From NCBI RefSeq assembly GCF_000021945.1, contig NC_011831.1, positions 2,989,353 through 3,053,352 on the forward strand: 64,000 nt of DNA. Direction: 5' to 3'. Both the position numbers and the translations under genes were made by a program. The notes under the pieces were generated by a model. That model made no database searches. It was given only the letters and a program-made list of their open reading frames with translations, and was not told where the DNA came from. Source of the DNA: Chloroflexus aggregans DSM 9485 (GTDB lineage: Bacteria > Chloroflexota > Chloroflexia > Chloroflexales > Chloroflexaceae). Below, piece after piece: positions 29,735 through 38,826 of the stretch (its first letter is position 1; every line of letters begins with the position of its first letter).

Positions 29735-30616
29735 TCACCGAGCGCTCGTTTCGGTTGTCATCACCGGCTTAATCACCCGCCCAAGTTGTTTAAACGCCAG
29801 TTCAATACCGTTTTGCAGATGAGCACCGATGAGAATACTGTGTAAATCGACGCCGAGCTGGACCATGGTTTGGGCAATTTCCGGGCCGATCCCGACCAGA
29901 ATGACCTGTGCGCCGATCAATTGGGCGGCGCGTGCCGTCTGCAAGAGGTAATTGGCGACGGCGGTATCGATGACGGGTACGCCGGTAATATCGATGATGA
30001 CGATATCCGATTGGCGTTCGGCGATGGCGGTCAATAAGCGTTCCATGATCTGGCCGGCGCGAAAGCTATCGATAGCGCCGACCAGCGGTAGGACCAAAAT
30101 GCCTTCGTACAGCGGCAAGATAGGTGTACTCAGCTCGCGGATGGTCTGTTGTTGTGATGTGATCTGTTCGTGTTGATCGCGAAGCTGATGGTACAATCCT
30201 CGGTACGTCACGTCAAAGCTGTTCACCATCGCTCGCTGAAAATACGCTAACAGATCCGCCACCAGGCGCACCGTAGCAATGGTGCAATCAGATCGTTGAG
30301 CAGCAAAAGCTTCCAGCGCTTCCCACGTCAATGCGCGAAAATTGTTTATTGCCACTAGCACATCATTCAGGGAGAGACCGCCGAGGGCACGCATCTCCCC
30401 CACGGCTTCGGCGTGGGCTAAAAATGATGCGAGATCTTGGGTGCCGATGGCTTCAGCCAACTCCTCGATGGTTGTGCTCATCGTGCTCAGCATATCCTCT
30501 CGCTCGAGGTTAGCGTATCCCTCACTCTGTTCCTGCACACGCCGCGCCAATTCAGCAAGTATCTCTGTGCGGCGATTGAGGATAAAGTCTTGTAGATCGG
30601 TAAAAATACTGGTCAT
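29735..30616 (-). CDS. RsbR-like STAS-domain regulator, copy 3 of 3
   Basis: A 293-residue stressosome-type regulator. Residues 1-165 are an all-helical RsbRD-like sensor domain (FILNRRTEILAELARRVQEQ onwards); a coiled linker with QQQTIRELSTPILPLYEG leads into a C-terminal STAS domain (about 175-280) holding IIDITGVPVIDTAVANYLL with the Thr/Ser positions phosphorylated by RsbT-type kinases. The ATG follows GAGGAGG. It is the last of three tandem paralogues. Its end PVMTTETSAR is unique. No rsbT or rsbS gene is in the window, so a partner phosphatase such as the one at 6417-7574 is only a suggestion. Confidence 0.87.
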   Translation of the reverse strand: MTSIFTDLQDFILNRRTEILAELARRVQEQSEGYANLEREDMLSTMSTTIEELAEAIGTQDLASFLAHAEAVGEMRALGGLSLNDVLVAINNFRALTWEALEAFAAQRSDCTIATVRLVADLLAYFQRAMVNSFDVTYRGLYHQLRDQHEQITSQQQTIRELSTPILPLYEGILVLPLVGAIDSFRAGQIMERLLTAIAERQSDIVIIDITGVPVIDTAVANYLLQTARAAQLIGAQVILVGIGPEIAQTMVQLGVDLHSILIGAHLQNGIELAFKQLGRVIKPVMTTETSAR

Positions 30617-31960
30617 GCGACCTCCTCGTCGCTGCTGTCTTCTTTGGCTCGGTCACCTTAGACCGGTCACCTTAGATTAGATACCTTTCCATCGATGGCT
30701 TAATTGCCCGTCCAATGCGGCTCAGCGCTAATTCAAGACCGTTTTGTAAACTTGCTCCGATGATAATGTTACTTAAATCGACGCCGAGCTGGACCATGGT
30801 TTGGGCAATTTCCGGGCCGATCCCGACCAGAATGACCTGTGTGCCGATCAATTGGGCGGCGCGTGCCGTCTGCAAGAGGTAATTGGCGACGGCGGTATCG
30901 ATGACGGGTACGCCGGTAATATCGATGATGACGATATCCGATTGGCGTTCGGCGATGGCGGTCAATAAGCGTTCCATGATCTGGCCGGCGCGAAAGCTAT
31001 CGATAGCGCCGACCAGCGGTAGAACTAAAATGCCTTCGTACAGCGGCAAGATAGGTGTACTCAGCTCGCGGATGGTCTGTTGTTGAGCCGCAATCCGGTC
31101 AGCCTGATCGTGGATTTGTGCTTGCACTTCACGGTAGACCTGGCTAAAGCTAGTAAGCAAAGTCTGTCCAAAGGCTTGCAGGATATCTTCCACCCGCCGA
31201 ACGTGCGAGACGGTAACGACCTTACGATCGCGGTCATACGCTTCTATCGTATCCCAAGCGACATGTCGCAGTTCATTAAGAGCGGCGAACATGTCACCGG
31301 CAATAAAACCGCTCGCTGCCCGTGCTTCCCCTATAGCACGAGCGTGGGCAAGAAAGGGCTGTACATCTTCGGTAGCGACGGCATGCCATAGGGTTTGTAA
31401 TGATGTCGTCACCGCCTGCAACAGGGCCGCCCGATCCATAGCGGCATAGTTTGCCTGTTGAGCGCGCAGGCGGTCGGTGAAGATTTCGGCGATAGTGGGG
31501 AGCCGTGCTTCATTGAAGGCAGCGATGTCGGCAAGAATCTTTGGCATAGCAGTGTTGTCGGAGAACCGAGTCAGCGTATTGCATACCCTAATTGCTGTAA
31601 CGCCAACTCGATCCCGGCTTGCAAGTTAGCACCAATCCGAATCCCGCGTAGATCGACGCCGAGCTGGACAATAGTTTGGGCAATTTCCGGGCCGATCCCG
31701 ACCAGAATGACCTGTGCGCCGATCAATTGGGCGGCGCGTGCCGTCTGCAAGAGGTAATTGGCGACGGCGGTATCGATGACGGGTACGCCGGTAATATCGA
31801 TGATGACGATATCCGATTGGCGTTCGGCGATGGCGGTCAATAAGCGTTCCATGATCTGGCCGGCGCGAAAGCTATCGATAGCGCCGACCAGCGGTAGAAC
31901 TAAAATGCCTTCGTACAGCGGCAAGATAGGTGTACTCAGCTCGCGGATGGTCTTTTGTTG
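29848..31960 (-). repeat. Near-identical ~307-bp STAS-coding block in three copies
   Basis: The block occupies 29848-30154, 30779-31085 and 31654-31960, each in the same phase of its gene. Differences are only a handful of bases even at third codon positions, while flanking sensor-coding DNA does not align. Period is about 875-930 bases. This is the pattern of recent gene conversion. Confidence 0.9.
30672..31547 (-). CDS. RsbR-like STAS-domain regulator, copy 2 of 3
   Basis: A 291-residue paralogue of its neighbours. The helical sensor (FNEARLPTIAEIFTDRLRAQ, then LWHAVATEDVQPFLAHARAI) differs clearly from the other two copies, while about 100 residues of the STAS domain are identical apart from one change (IGTQ instead of IGAQ). 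It lies 55 bases upstream of copy 3 and 23 bases downstream of copy 1, so all three are probably one transcript. Divergent sensors with a shared output suggest different input signals read by one partner set. Confidence 0.87.
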   Translation of the reverse strand: MPKILADIAAFNEARLPTIAEIFTDRLRAQQANYAAMDRAALLQAVTTSLQTLWHAVATEDVQPFLAHARAIGEARAASGFIAGDMFAALNELRHVAWDTIEAYDRDRKVVTVSHVRRVEDILQAFGQTLLTSFSQVYREVQAQIHDQADRIAAQQQTIRELSTPILPLYEGILVLPLVGAIDSFRAGQIMERLLTAIAERQSDIVIIDITGVPVIDTAVANYLLQTARAAQLIGTQVILVGIGPEIAQTMVQLGVDLSNIIIGASLQNGLELALSRIGRAIKPSMERYLI

Positions 31961-32416
31961 GGCTTCGATCTGCTCGGCCTGATCGCGTAATTCTTTTTGG
32001 AGTGACAGCATCGCCTGACTATAACCGAGCAGTAAAAGGCGATTGAACTCGTGAATCGCATCCTCAAACCGGCGCACATCATCAAGTGATACCCGATCGC
32101 TGCCAAAGGCATCGAGTTCTTGCCAGCAAAACTCACGGATGCGGTTTACAACGATCATCATGTCGTCGAGGGAGAGGCCCATTCGGGCACGACGTTCGCC
32201 AATCTGCGGTGCCCATTCGTTGACCGGCCCACTATCATTCTCACCGAAAAGCGCGCAGATCGTCTCAACCGAACGTTGCAGGGCTGGGCTTAATTCGTGG
32301 GCAGGAATAGCTGCATAGCCACTGCTATCGGCCTGGACAGCTTGGCGCAAGCGCTCTCGTGTTTGCGGTAAGCGCTCGCGAATGAACGTAGCGAGATCGG
32401 TTAGAGTGGTGCTCAT
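31571..32416 (-). CDS. RsbR-like STAS-domain regulator, copy 1 of 3
   Basis: A 281-residue paralogue and first gene of the triplet. The sensor contains FIRERLPQTRERLRQAVQAD and GLSDD-type helices (MGLSLDDMMIVVNRIREFCW), again unlike the others. The STAS core repeats LPLYEGILVLPLVGAIDSF and IIDITGVPVIDTAVANYLL exactly. It carries TIVQLGVDL where the others have TMVQLGVDL. The end, LQAGIELALQQLGYAIR, is unique. It begins 18 bases after the proS stop codon and may be read from the proS transcript. Confidence 0.87.
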   Translation of the reverse strand: MSTTLTDLATFIRERLPQTRERLRQAVQADSSGYAAIPAHELSPALQRSVETICALFGENDSGPVNEWAPQIGERRARMGLSLDDMMIVVNRIREFCWQELDAFGSDRVSLDDVRRFEDAIHEFNRLLLLGYSQAMLSLQKELRDQAEQIEAQQKTIRELSTPILPLYEGILVLPLVGAIDSFRAGQIMERLLTAIAERQSDIVIIDITGVPVIDTAVANYLLQTARAAQLIGAQVILVGIGPEIAQTIVQLGVDLRGIRIGANLQAGIELALQQLGYAIR

Positions 32417-32434
32417 AGCATTTGGATTGCTCGC

Positions 32435-33877
32435 CTAATACGCACGGGCAAAGATCACCTGGCGGTCGGTTTCACGACCGGTATAGACACAACGGCCCAC
32501 CGTCCCCGGTTGTTCGAGCGGAATACAGCGGATGGTCGCTCGCGTCTCCTCTTGAATACGCTTTTCGTCGGCGGTACTGCCGGCCCAATAGGCACGGGCG
32601 AAGCCGCGTTCGATCTGTTCTTTAAGCTCGTCATAGGTTGTGACATCGGCGGTACGGGCTTCGCGGAAAGCGAGCGCGCGCTGGAACAGGCCGGTCTGCA
32701 TTTCGGCCAGCAGGGCCTCGATCCGTTCGGTTAGTCCGGCTTGAGGCACAAAACTCTTGCCGGCTTTGCCTGGCATATCGCGGCGCGCGAGGGCTACTGT
32801 CTCTTTGGCGACATCCTTCGGCCCGATCTCGATCCGCACCGGCACCCCTTTCAGTTCCCACTCGTTAAACTTATAGCCGGGGCTATAGGTGTCGCGATCG
32901 TCAACCTTAAAGCGCAACCGGCCCTTCCACGCGGCGGTCATACGGTTGACGGCTTCCATCACTGCGCTCCGCTCTTCATCGTTCTTGTAAATTGGCACCA
33001 CGACCACCTGAATAGGTGCAAGACGCGGTGGCAGCACCAAGCCTTCATCATCCGAGTGAGTCATGATCAGAGCGCCGATCAGGCGTGTGCTTACGCCCCA
33101 GCTCGTGGTCCACGCATACTGGATGGTGTTATGTTGATCGGTAAAGGTGATGTCAAATGCGCGGGCGAAGTTCTGACCGAGGTTATGCGAGGTACCGGCT
33201 TGGAGGGCGCGACCATCTTGCATCATTGCTTCGATGCAATAGGAACGGAGTGCGCCGGGGAACTTCTCTTTCTCAGTCTTGAGACCGCGGATGACCGGTA
33301 CGGCCATCTCTTTCTCCACGAAATCGGCATAGACCTCGTGGAGAATCCGTAGGGTCTCTTCTTCGGCCTCGGCCTCGGTGGCGTGAGCGGTATGGCCCTC
33401 TTGCCACCAGAACTCGGCGGTACGGAGGAATGGGCGGGTACGCATTTCCCAGCGCATGACATTGGCCCACTGATTGTAGAGGAGGGGTAGATCGCGGTAC
33501 GAACGGATCCACTTGCTGTAGAAATAGCCGATGATCGTTTCGCTGGTCGGGCGAATCACATACGGTTCGGCCAATTCTTCCCCGCCGGCGCGGGTCACTT
33601 CGGCCACTTCAGGCGCGAAGCCCTCGACGTGCTCGGCCTCTTTCATGATGAAGCTCTTGGGAATAAGCAGCGGGAACTGGACATTCGCATGACCGGTTGC
33701 CTTGATCCGGTCATCGAGGGCGCGCTGCATCAATTCCCAGATGGCCCAACCATGGGCCTTGACTACAATACACCCACGCACGACCTCGGCGACTTCGGCC
33801 AGATCGGCTTCACGCACAATATCGAGATACCACTGGTTATAATCAACACTGCGTTGGGTAATAACCTCTTTTGGCAT
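32435..33877 (-). CDS. proS: Prolyl-tRNA synthetase, archaeal/eukaryote-like form
   Basis: A 480-residue class II synthetase that charges tRNA(Pro). Class II motifs are visible: VQFPLLIPKSFIMKEAEHVE, RPTSETIIGYFYSKWI (motif 2 region), RTRPFLRTAEFWWQEGHTAH and GVSTRLIGALIMTHSDDEG (motif 3). There is no ~180-residue editing insertion between motifs 2 and 3, and a C-terminal extension ending VIFARAY is present. Both mark the short archaeal/eukaryotic-type ProRS also found in Deinococcus, Thermus and Chloroflexus. The gene ends just before the STAS triplet. Confidence 0.96.
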   Translation of the reverse strand: MPKEVITQRSVDYNQWYLDIVREADLAEVAEVVRGCIVVKAHGWAIWELMQRALDDRIKATGHANVQFPLLIPKSFIMKEAEHVEGFAPEVAEVTRAGGEELAEPYVIRPTSETIIGYFYSKWIRSYRDLPLLYNQWANVMRWEMRTRPFLRTAEFWWQEGHTAHATEAEAEEETLRILHEVYADFVEKEMAVPVIRGLKTEKEKFPGALRSYCIEAMMQDGRALQAGTSHNLGQNFARAFDITFTDQHNTIQYAWTTSWGVSTRLIGALIMTHSDDEGLVLPPRLAPIQVVVVPIYKNDEERSAVMEAVNRMTAAWKGRLRFKVDDRDTYSPGYKFNEWELKGVPVRIEIGPKDVAKETVALARRDMPGKAGKSFVPQAGLTERIEALLAEMQTGLFQRALAFREARTADVTTYDELKEQIERGFARAYWAGSTADEKRIQEETRATIRCIPLEQPGTVGRCVYTGRETDRQVIFARAY

Positions 33878-33972
33878 GCCGCTTCCTCAGGCTGATGATC
33901 AATCCTTCGTATGTATTGACGCTGCGCCTATTATATCCCACATGAACGTTTGGTTGTGCGGCAAACAACATA

Positions 33973-34001
33973 GAAAAAGCGGGGCGAATACTGACCCCGC
34001 T
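33973..34001 (-). terminator. Rho-independent terminator
   Basis: AGCGGGG (33978-33984) and CCCCGCT (33995-34001) pair around a 10-base loop, and on the minus strand the stem is followed directly by TTTTTC. It lies 49 bases past the small helical-protein gene and upstream of proS, so it ends that gene's transcript. Confidence 0.82.
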
Positions 34002-34049
34002 TGCAACCTGCGTTGGTGCGGTCGAAATCGCAAACCGACTGACTACAAC

Positions 34050-34295
34050 CTACTTCTTCAGCTCTTGTTGGATCGTAGCCATAATCCGATCGACATCCAG
34101 ACCGGCCTCTTTGGCGAGGCGGATCTGTTCGAGGAGGCGAGCTTGCGCCTCAGCGAGCCGGCGTTGCTGATCAACCTTCTCTTGTTCGCGATCGGCTTTG
34201 GTTTGCTCTTCCGCCCATTTCCACGCTTGTTCCCAGAAGAAGCCGATCTCGCGGAACATCATGCTGAAAATGCCGTCGCTCTCTTTGACAGCCAT
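34050..34295 (-). CDS. Small helical coiled-coil protein (81 aa)
   Basis: Unknown function. The sequence is nearly all helical: a Phe/Trp-rich amphipathic N-terminus (MMFREIGFFWEQAWKWAEEQ), a charged heptad stretch (KADREQEKVDQQRRLAEAQ) and an end rich in Glu, Lys and Gln. No signal peptide, cysteine or catalytic motif is present. ATG follows AAGGAGCG and the gene has a good terminator, which supports it being real. A peripheral membrane or scaffold role is a guess from the aromatic helix. Confidence 0.75.
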   Translation of the reverse strand: MAVKESDGIFSMMFREIGFFWEQAWKWAEEQTKADREQEKVDQQRRLAEAQARLLEQIRLAKEAGLDVDRIMATIQQELKK

Positions 34296-34395
34296 TGATC
34301 GCTCCTTCCCGCCGCTAGTTTGGCTGCGGCGCTATTCTCATGCTTCTAGAGAACATTCTATTACGCAAAAAGCAAAACGTCAATCGGTCTGCTAC

Positions 34396-34424
34396 TTGCA
34401 CAATGCGGATAGAGATGCTATACT
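34396..34424 (+). promoter_or_regulatory. Promoter of the DUF1997-like gene
   Basis: TTGCAC (34396-34401), 17-base spacer, TATACT (34419-34424), 64 bases before the ATG at 34489. Confidence 0.78.
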
Positions 34425-34488
34425 AGCCGTGATTGATGTCATATATGAAATATGCGCACTCTTTTGCGGGTTGCGCCGAGGAGCGTCT

Positions 34489-35064
34489 ATGCCGGCGCCC
34501 TACACATCCTCTGTCGCCAGTGACGATCATCGTCGAGCCGTCGATCTAAGTGGTGCGGCAGTTCACCTCTTCCGCTTTAACGGTCCGCTGGAGCTGGCTT
34601 ACGAGTATTTCTGCGACATTCCGGCAGTATTTAGCCTCCTGCCTGATGTGATCGAGATTCTGGCTTACGGCCCTAACCGCTATCGCCTGATCGTTGGAGC
34701 CACCGACGGTCACGGCCACGCTATGGCCGGGTATTTCGATATTGCCGCTGTATTTGAGCCATTCCGCGCGATTCGGATTACTCCTGTCGATGATGGCCCA
34801 CCGATTGATTTGACCGGCTTTGTCTTCCCCGGTCAACTCTTCGCCGAAGCGATCTTTTACCCACATGCCCATGGTACCGATGTTGAGTACAATGTTGAGC
34901 TAGCGATGACTATTCCGGTACCAAAGGTCTTGTGGTTTATGCCTGGGCATGTGTTGCAAGCAATCGGTGAGCGGGCGATGGAACATAAGATGAGCCATAT
35001 GATCGGCGGGTTTACCCGAGCCATCGATGCCGATTTCCATGCGTGGATCGGCGGCAATGGGTGA
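34489..35064 (+). CDS. SRPBCC/DUF1997-like protein (191 aa)
   Basis: A cytoplasmic helix-grip protein. The segment VHLFRFNGPLELAYEYFCDI, followed by LLPDVIEILAYGPNRYRLI and beta-rich stretches, fits the SRPBCC/DUF1997 layout, a hydrophobic-ligand-binding fold common in phototrophs. A late helix with HVLQAIGERAMEHKM closes the fold. I chose the ATG at 34489 because it has GAGGAG before it and lies correctly behind the promoter; the frame is open further upstream but without conserved sequence. Ligand and role are unknown; pigment or lipid binding is possible. Confidence 0.75.
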   Translation: MPAPYTSSVASDDHRRAVDLSGAAVHLFRFNGPLELAYEYFCDIPAVFSLLPDVIEILAYGPNRYRLIVGATDGHGHAMAGYFDIAAVFEPFRAIRITPVDDGPPIDLTGFVFPGQLFAEAIFYPHAHGTDVEYNVELAMTIPVPKVLWFMPGHVLQAIGERAMEHKMSHMIGGFTRAIDADFHAWIGGNG

Positions 35065-35109
35065 TGGATAGTACGCGCAAGGTGGGCGCACGCTCAATTG
35101 TGGCATTGC

Positions 35110-35138
35110 GTAGGGGCGGGTTTGAAACCCGCCCTTAC
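35110..35138. repeat. GTAGGGGCGGGTTT hairpin element
   Basis: A near-perfect palindrome of the GTAGGGGCGGG / CCCGCCCTTAC type, 46 bases after the DUF1997-like gene. Related hairpins occur at 45020-45045 and 46921-46941, so it is a dispersed REP-like element that may double as a terminator. Confidence 0.7.
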
Positions 35139-35153
35139 GTTTTCTTATGCCAG

Positions 35154-35181
35154 TTGCATTATTCCCGCAACCTGCTATACT
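35154..35181 (+). promoter_or_regulatory. Pullulanase promoter
   Basis: TTGCAT (35154-35159), 16-base spacer, TATACT (35176-35181), 42 bases before the ATG at 35224. Confidence 0.75.
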
Positions 35182-35223
35182 ACGCGCAAATAGTTTCGTT
35201 GCTAACTATCGAAGGTGAAGGCT

Positions 35224-38200
35224 ATGCGGCTGGCTTGGCAACAACGGGCGCTGACAGCGCTTTTGTTCTGGTTGGTGTTGGTGTGGTTGGTGACCGTGCT
35301 GCCGGTTGCGGCCCAAACGACTCCCAATCCAAAGACGGTTACGATTCCCGGTACCATCCAAAGTGTGCTCGGCTGTCCCGGTGATTGGCAGCCGTCGTGC
35401 AGCATTACCTATCTAACGTATGACCCGGCGGTGGATGTGTGGAGCGCGCGGTTTGAGTTGCCGGCGGGCTATTACGAGTACAAGGTTGCACTGAACGATA
35501 GCTGGGCCGAGAATTATGGCCTCAATGCCCGCCGTGATGGGCCAAACATTCCGTTGCAGGTGCCCGCGCCAACGTCGGTGCGGTTTGTCTACGATCACAA
35601 GACCCACTGGGTGACCGATAGCATTAATACGCCGTTGATTGTGGCGGTGGGTGATTTTCAGCCCGCGCTAGGGTGTGCCACGGCCGATGATCCCACCTGT
35701 CTCGGTTCGTGGTTACAAGACCCTGATGGGGATGGGTTGTATACCTTCACCACCAACCGCATCCCCGCCGGTGAGTACCGCTTGCGGTTGGCGATTGGCG
35801 AGACGCTAGAGAGTGCGGTTGGCGAGGGCGGCCCGAATGGCCCGCCATTCGTGATCAAGGTGGACGAAGGCGGCGAGGTGTACGTTGGCTATAACGCAGG
35901 GAGTGGCGAAGTGACGATTTCGACCGCTGGCGCGCCGAAAGGCGATATTTCGCGGGCGCGTGCTTACTGGGTTGATGCTGAGACGATCGTTTGGAATGTG
36001 ATTGGAACGCCGCGTTATCGCTATGCTCTGTTTAGCGATCCGTCGGGTGCGATCAAGCTGACGCCGCAGGGGGTATCAGGCGGGCAACGGATCGATCTGA
36101 CCTTTACGCCGGCCGGTCCCGGTGCGGCGTTGGCTAAGTTCCCCCATCTGGCCGGCTTTAGCGCCTTTAAGTTGCCGCCGCTCGACCGCGCGCGCCTGAT
36201 CGGTCTGACCCGTGGTCAGTTAGTGGTGGCGATGTATGATGAGAATGGTCAGCCGCTCGATGCGACGCGGGTGCAGATTCCCGGCGCCCTCGATGCGCTC
36301 TTCCCCTACGATGGCCCGCTCGGTGTGACGATTGAGAATGGGGCACCGGTGATCCGGGTGTGGGCGCCGACGGCGCGCCAAGTGCGGTTGCACCGCTTCG
36401 CCGATGCTAACCCTGATACGCGCGCGGTGGTCTTGCCGATGACGCTCGATGCTGCAACCGGCGTCTGGAGCATTCGCGGCGAGGCGAGCTGGATCGGCCA
36501 GTATTATCTGTTTGAGGTTGATGTCTATGTGCCGAGTGAGGGTCGGGTGGTGACAAACCTTGTGACCGATCCCTACTCAGTTGCGTTGAGCGCCAATAGT
36601 ACCCGTAGCCAGATCATCGATCTGAACGATCCGGCTTTACAACCGCCCGGTTGGGCGACGCTGCAAAAGCCACCACTGGCGGCGCCCGAAGATGTGGTGC
36701 TCTACGAGTTGCACGTGCGTGACTTTAGCATTCTCGATGAGACGGTGCCTGCCGATCTGCGGGGGACGTTTCGCGCCTTCACGGTGCGTGATAGTGTCGG
36801 TATGCGCCATCTGGCCGAGTTGGCCAAAGCCGGTGTGACGCACGTCCATCTCTTGCCGGTGTTCGACATCGCGACCATCGAGGAGATTCGCGAGCGGCAA
36901 GTGCCGTTACCCTACGATCAATTGCGTGCGCTGCCACCCGATTCACCGGAACAGCAAGCCTTGATCGAACCGATCCGTGACCTCGATGGCTTCAATTGGG
37001 GGTACGATCCGTACCATTACTCGGTACCGGAGGGGAGTTATAGCACCAATCCTGATGGCCCACAGCGCACACTTGAGTTTCGCGAGATGGTACAGTCGCT
37101 CAACCAAATCGGCTTGCGGGTGGTGATGGATGTCGTGTACAACCATACCAATGCGAGCGGTCAAAACCCACGTTCGGTGCTCGACCGGATTGTGCCCGGG
37201 TATTATCACCGTCTTGATGGCGATGGGAATGTGACGACGTCGACCTGCTGCGCCAATACTGCGACCGAGCACCGTATGATGGAAAAGTTGATGATCGATT
37301 CGGTGGTGTTGTGGGCGAAGTACTACAAGGTTGATGGCTTTCGGTTCGATCTGATGGGCCATCATATGAAAGACAATATGCTGGCGGTACGGGCAGCCCT
37401 CGACGCACTGACCCTCGAACGCGATGGTGTGGATGGCAAATCGATTATCATCTATGGTGAAGGCTGGAATTTTGGTGAGGTAGCCAATAATGCGCGCGGT
37501 ATCAATGCCACTCAATTCAATATGGCCGGTACCGGCATTGGCACTTTCTCTGACCGGCTGCGCGACGCAGCGCGTGGTGGCGGCCCCTTCGACGATCCGC
37601 GTTTGCAAGGCTTCATTTCCGGCCTCGCCACCGATCCGAGCGACTTCCCGCAGGGTACCCCTGATGCGCAGCGGGTCAAATTGCTGGCCGAGACTGATCT
37701 GATCAAGCTGGGGTTGGCCGGCAATCTCAAGACGTACCGCATGGTTAACTACGAAGGCCGCACCGTGCCCGGCGAGCAGATCAAGTATCGTGGTGCTGCC
37801 GGCGGCTACACCCTTGACCCGCAAGAGCAGATCGTGTACGTGTCGGCGCACGATAACGAGACCCTGTTTGATGCCATCCAACTGAAAGCAGCGGCCAGTA
37901 CACCGATAACCGAGCGAGCGCGTATGGCGCAGCTCGGCCTGTCACTGACCGCGTTAGCGCAAGGTATTCCCTTCTTCCATGCCGGCGATGAACTGTTGCG
38001 CTCGAAGTCGCTCGACCGCAACAGCTACAATTCTTCCGACTGGTTCAACCGGATTGACTGGCGTGGTCAAGAGAATACCTTCGGATCGGGCTTGCCGCCG
38101 GCGGGGGATAACCAGAGCAACTGGCCGATCATGGCTCCGCTGCTGGCAAACCCTGATCTCAAGCCGGATGAGGCGTTGATGCGCGCCACTTACGACCACT

Positions 38201-38754
38201 TCCGCGAGATGTTGCGTATTCGCCGCAGTACGCCGCTCTTCCGGTTGCGCACCGCCGAAGAGGTCGAGCGAATGGTGTCGTTCTTCAATAACGGTCCTGA
38301 TCAGATTCCCGGCCTGATCGTTATGAGCATTAGCGATAACGGTGTGACGCGGGTTGATCCGAACATCGGGCAGGTGGTGGTGCTGTTTAATGCTCGACCC
38401 GATGCGGTTACCATCACTATCCCTGAATTGGCGAACGGTGATCTGCGCTTGCACGATGTGCAGGTCGCATCGAGTGACGAACGGGTGACGCAATCGCGCT
38501 ACCAGGTGGATGGTACGTTTAGCGTACCGGCTCGCACGACGGCGGTCTTCGTCGGCCCACGCCCGCTGGTGGTAGCGCCGGCACCCACGACAACGGCCAC
38601 CACTGCACCAATACCGACGACAGTAATACCTACTGCTACCCCCGAACCGGCGCCGACTGCTAGAAATGGTGGTGTACCGTGGTGGTTGTGGATTGGGTTC
38701 GCAGTGGTTGTGTTGGGTGGCATGGGGTTACTCGTCACCCTACGACGCCGGTAA
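35224..38754 (+). CDS. Secreted, membrane-anchored pullulanase (GH13)
   Basis: A 1176-residue extracellular debranching enzyme that cuts alpha-1,6 links in pullulan, glycogen or starch. A signal peptide (LTALLFWLVLVWLVTVLPVAAQ) is followed by two X25-like beta-sandwich modules (about residues 40-230), a CBM48-like domain (about 360-460) and the GH13 barrel. Barrel motifs: the pullulanase hallmark FNWGYDPYHY, then DVVYNH (about 634), nucleophile Asp in GFRFDLMGHH (about 705), acid Glu in YGEGWNFGE (about 743) and SAHDNE (about 875). A Thr/Pro linker (1120-1150) and a C-terminal helix WLWIGFAVVVLGGMGLLV with a RRR stop anchor it to the membrane. An ATG is used rather than the GTG three codons before. 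Confidence 0.93.
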   Translation: MRLAWQQRALTALLFWLVLVWLVTVLPVAAQTTPNPKTVTIPGTIQSVLGCPGDWQPSCSITYLTYDPAVDVWSARFELPAGYYEYKVALNDSWAENYGLNARRDGPNIPLQVPAPTSVRFVYDHKTHWVTDSINTPLIVAVGDFQPALGCATADDPTCLGSWLQDPDGDGLYTFTTNRIPAGEYRLRLAIGETLESAVGEGGPNGPPFVIKVDEGGEVYVGYNAGSGEVTISTAGAPKGDISRARAYWVDAETIVWNVIGTPRYRYALFSDPSGAIKLTPQGVSGGQRIDLTFTPAGPGAALAKFPHLAGFSAFKLPPLDRARLIGLTRGQLVVAMYDENGQPLDATRVQIPGALDALFPYDGPLGVTIENGAPVIRVWAPTARQVRLHRFADANPDTRAVVLPMTLDAATGVWSIRGEASWIGQYYLFEVDVYVPSEGRVVTNLVTDPYSVALSANSTRSQIIDLNDPALQPPGWATLQKPPLAAPEDVVLYELHVRDFSILDETVPADLRGTFRAFTVRDSVGMRHLAELAKAGVTHVHLLPVFDIATIEEIRERQVPLPYDQLRALPPDSPEQQALIEPIRDLDGFNWGYDPYHYSVPEGSYSTNPDGPQRTLEFREMVQSLNQIGLRVVMDVVYNHTNASGQNPRSVLDRIVPGYYHRLDGDGNVTTSTCCANTATEHRMMEKLMIDSVVLWAKYYKVDGFRFDLMGHHMKDNMLAVRAALDALTLERDGVDGKSIIIYGEGWNFGEVANNARGINATQFNMAGTGIGTFSDRLRDAARGGGPFDDPRLQGFISGLATDPSDFPQGTPDAQRVKLLAETDLIKLGLAGNLKTYRMVNYEGRTVPGEQIKYRGAAGGYTLDPQEQIVYVSAHDNETLFDAIQLKAAASTPITERARMAQLGLSLTALAQGIPFFHAGDELLRSKSLDRNSYNSSDWFNRIDWRGQENTFGSGLPPAGDNQSNWPIMAPLLANPDLKPDEALMRATYDHFREMLRIRRSTPLFRLRTAEEVERMVSFFNNGPDQIPGLIVMSISDNGVTRVDPNIGQVVVLFNARPDAVTITIPELANGDLRLHDVQVASSDERVTQSRYQVDGTFSVPARTTAVFVGPRPLVVAPAPTTTATTAPIPTTVIPTATPEPAPTARNGGVPWWLWIGFAVVVLGGMGLLVTLRRR

Positions 38755-38826
38755 ACGCAAAGACGGTAACGCAACGGCGTAGAGGGTGCCAAGGCGCGGG
38801 TAGCGCTCACGCAACGAGCGCCACCC

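Noticed and set aside
36943-37881. 312-codon frame opposite the pullulanase
   Set aside because: It mirrors a well-supported GH13 catalytic domain and shows no protein-like motif of its own.
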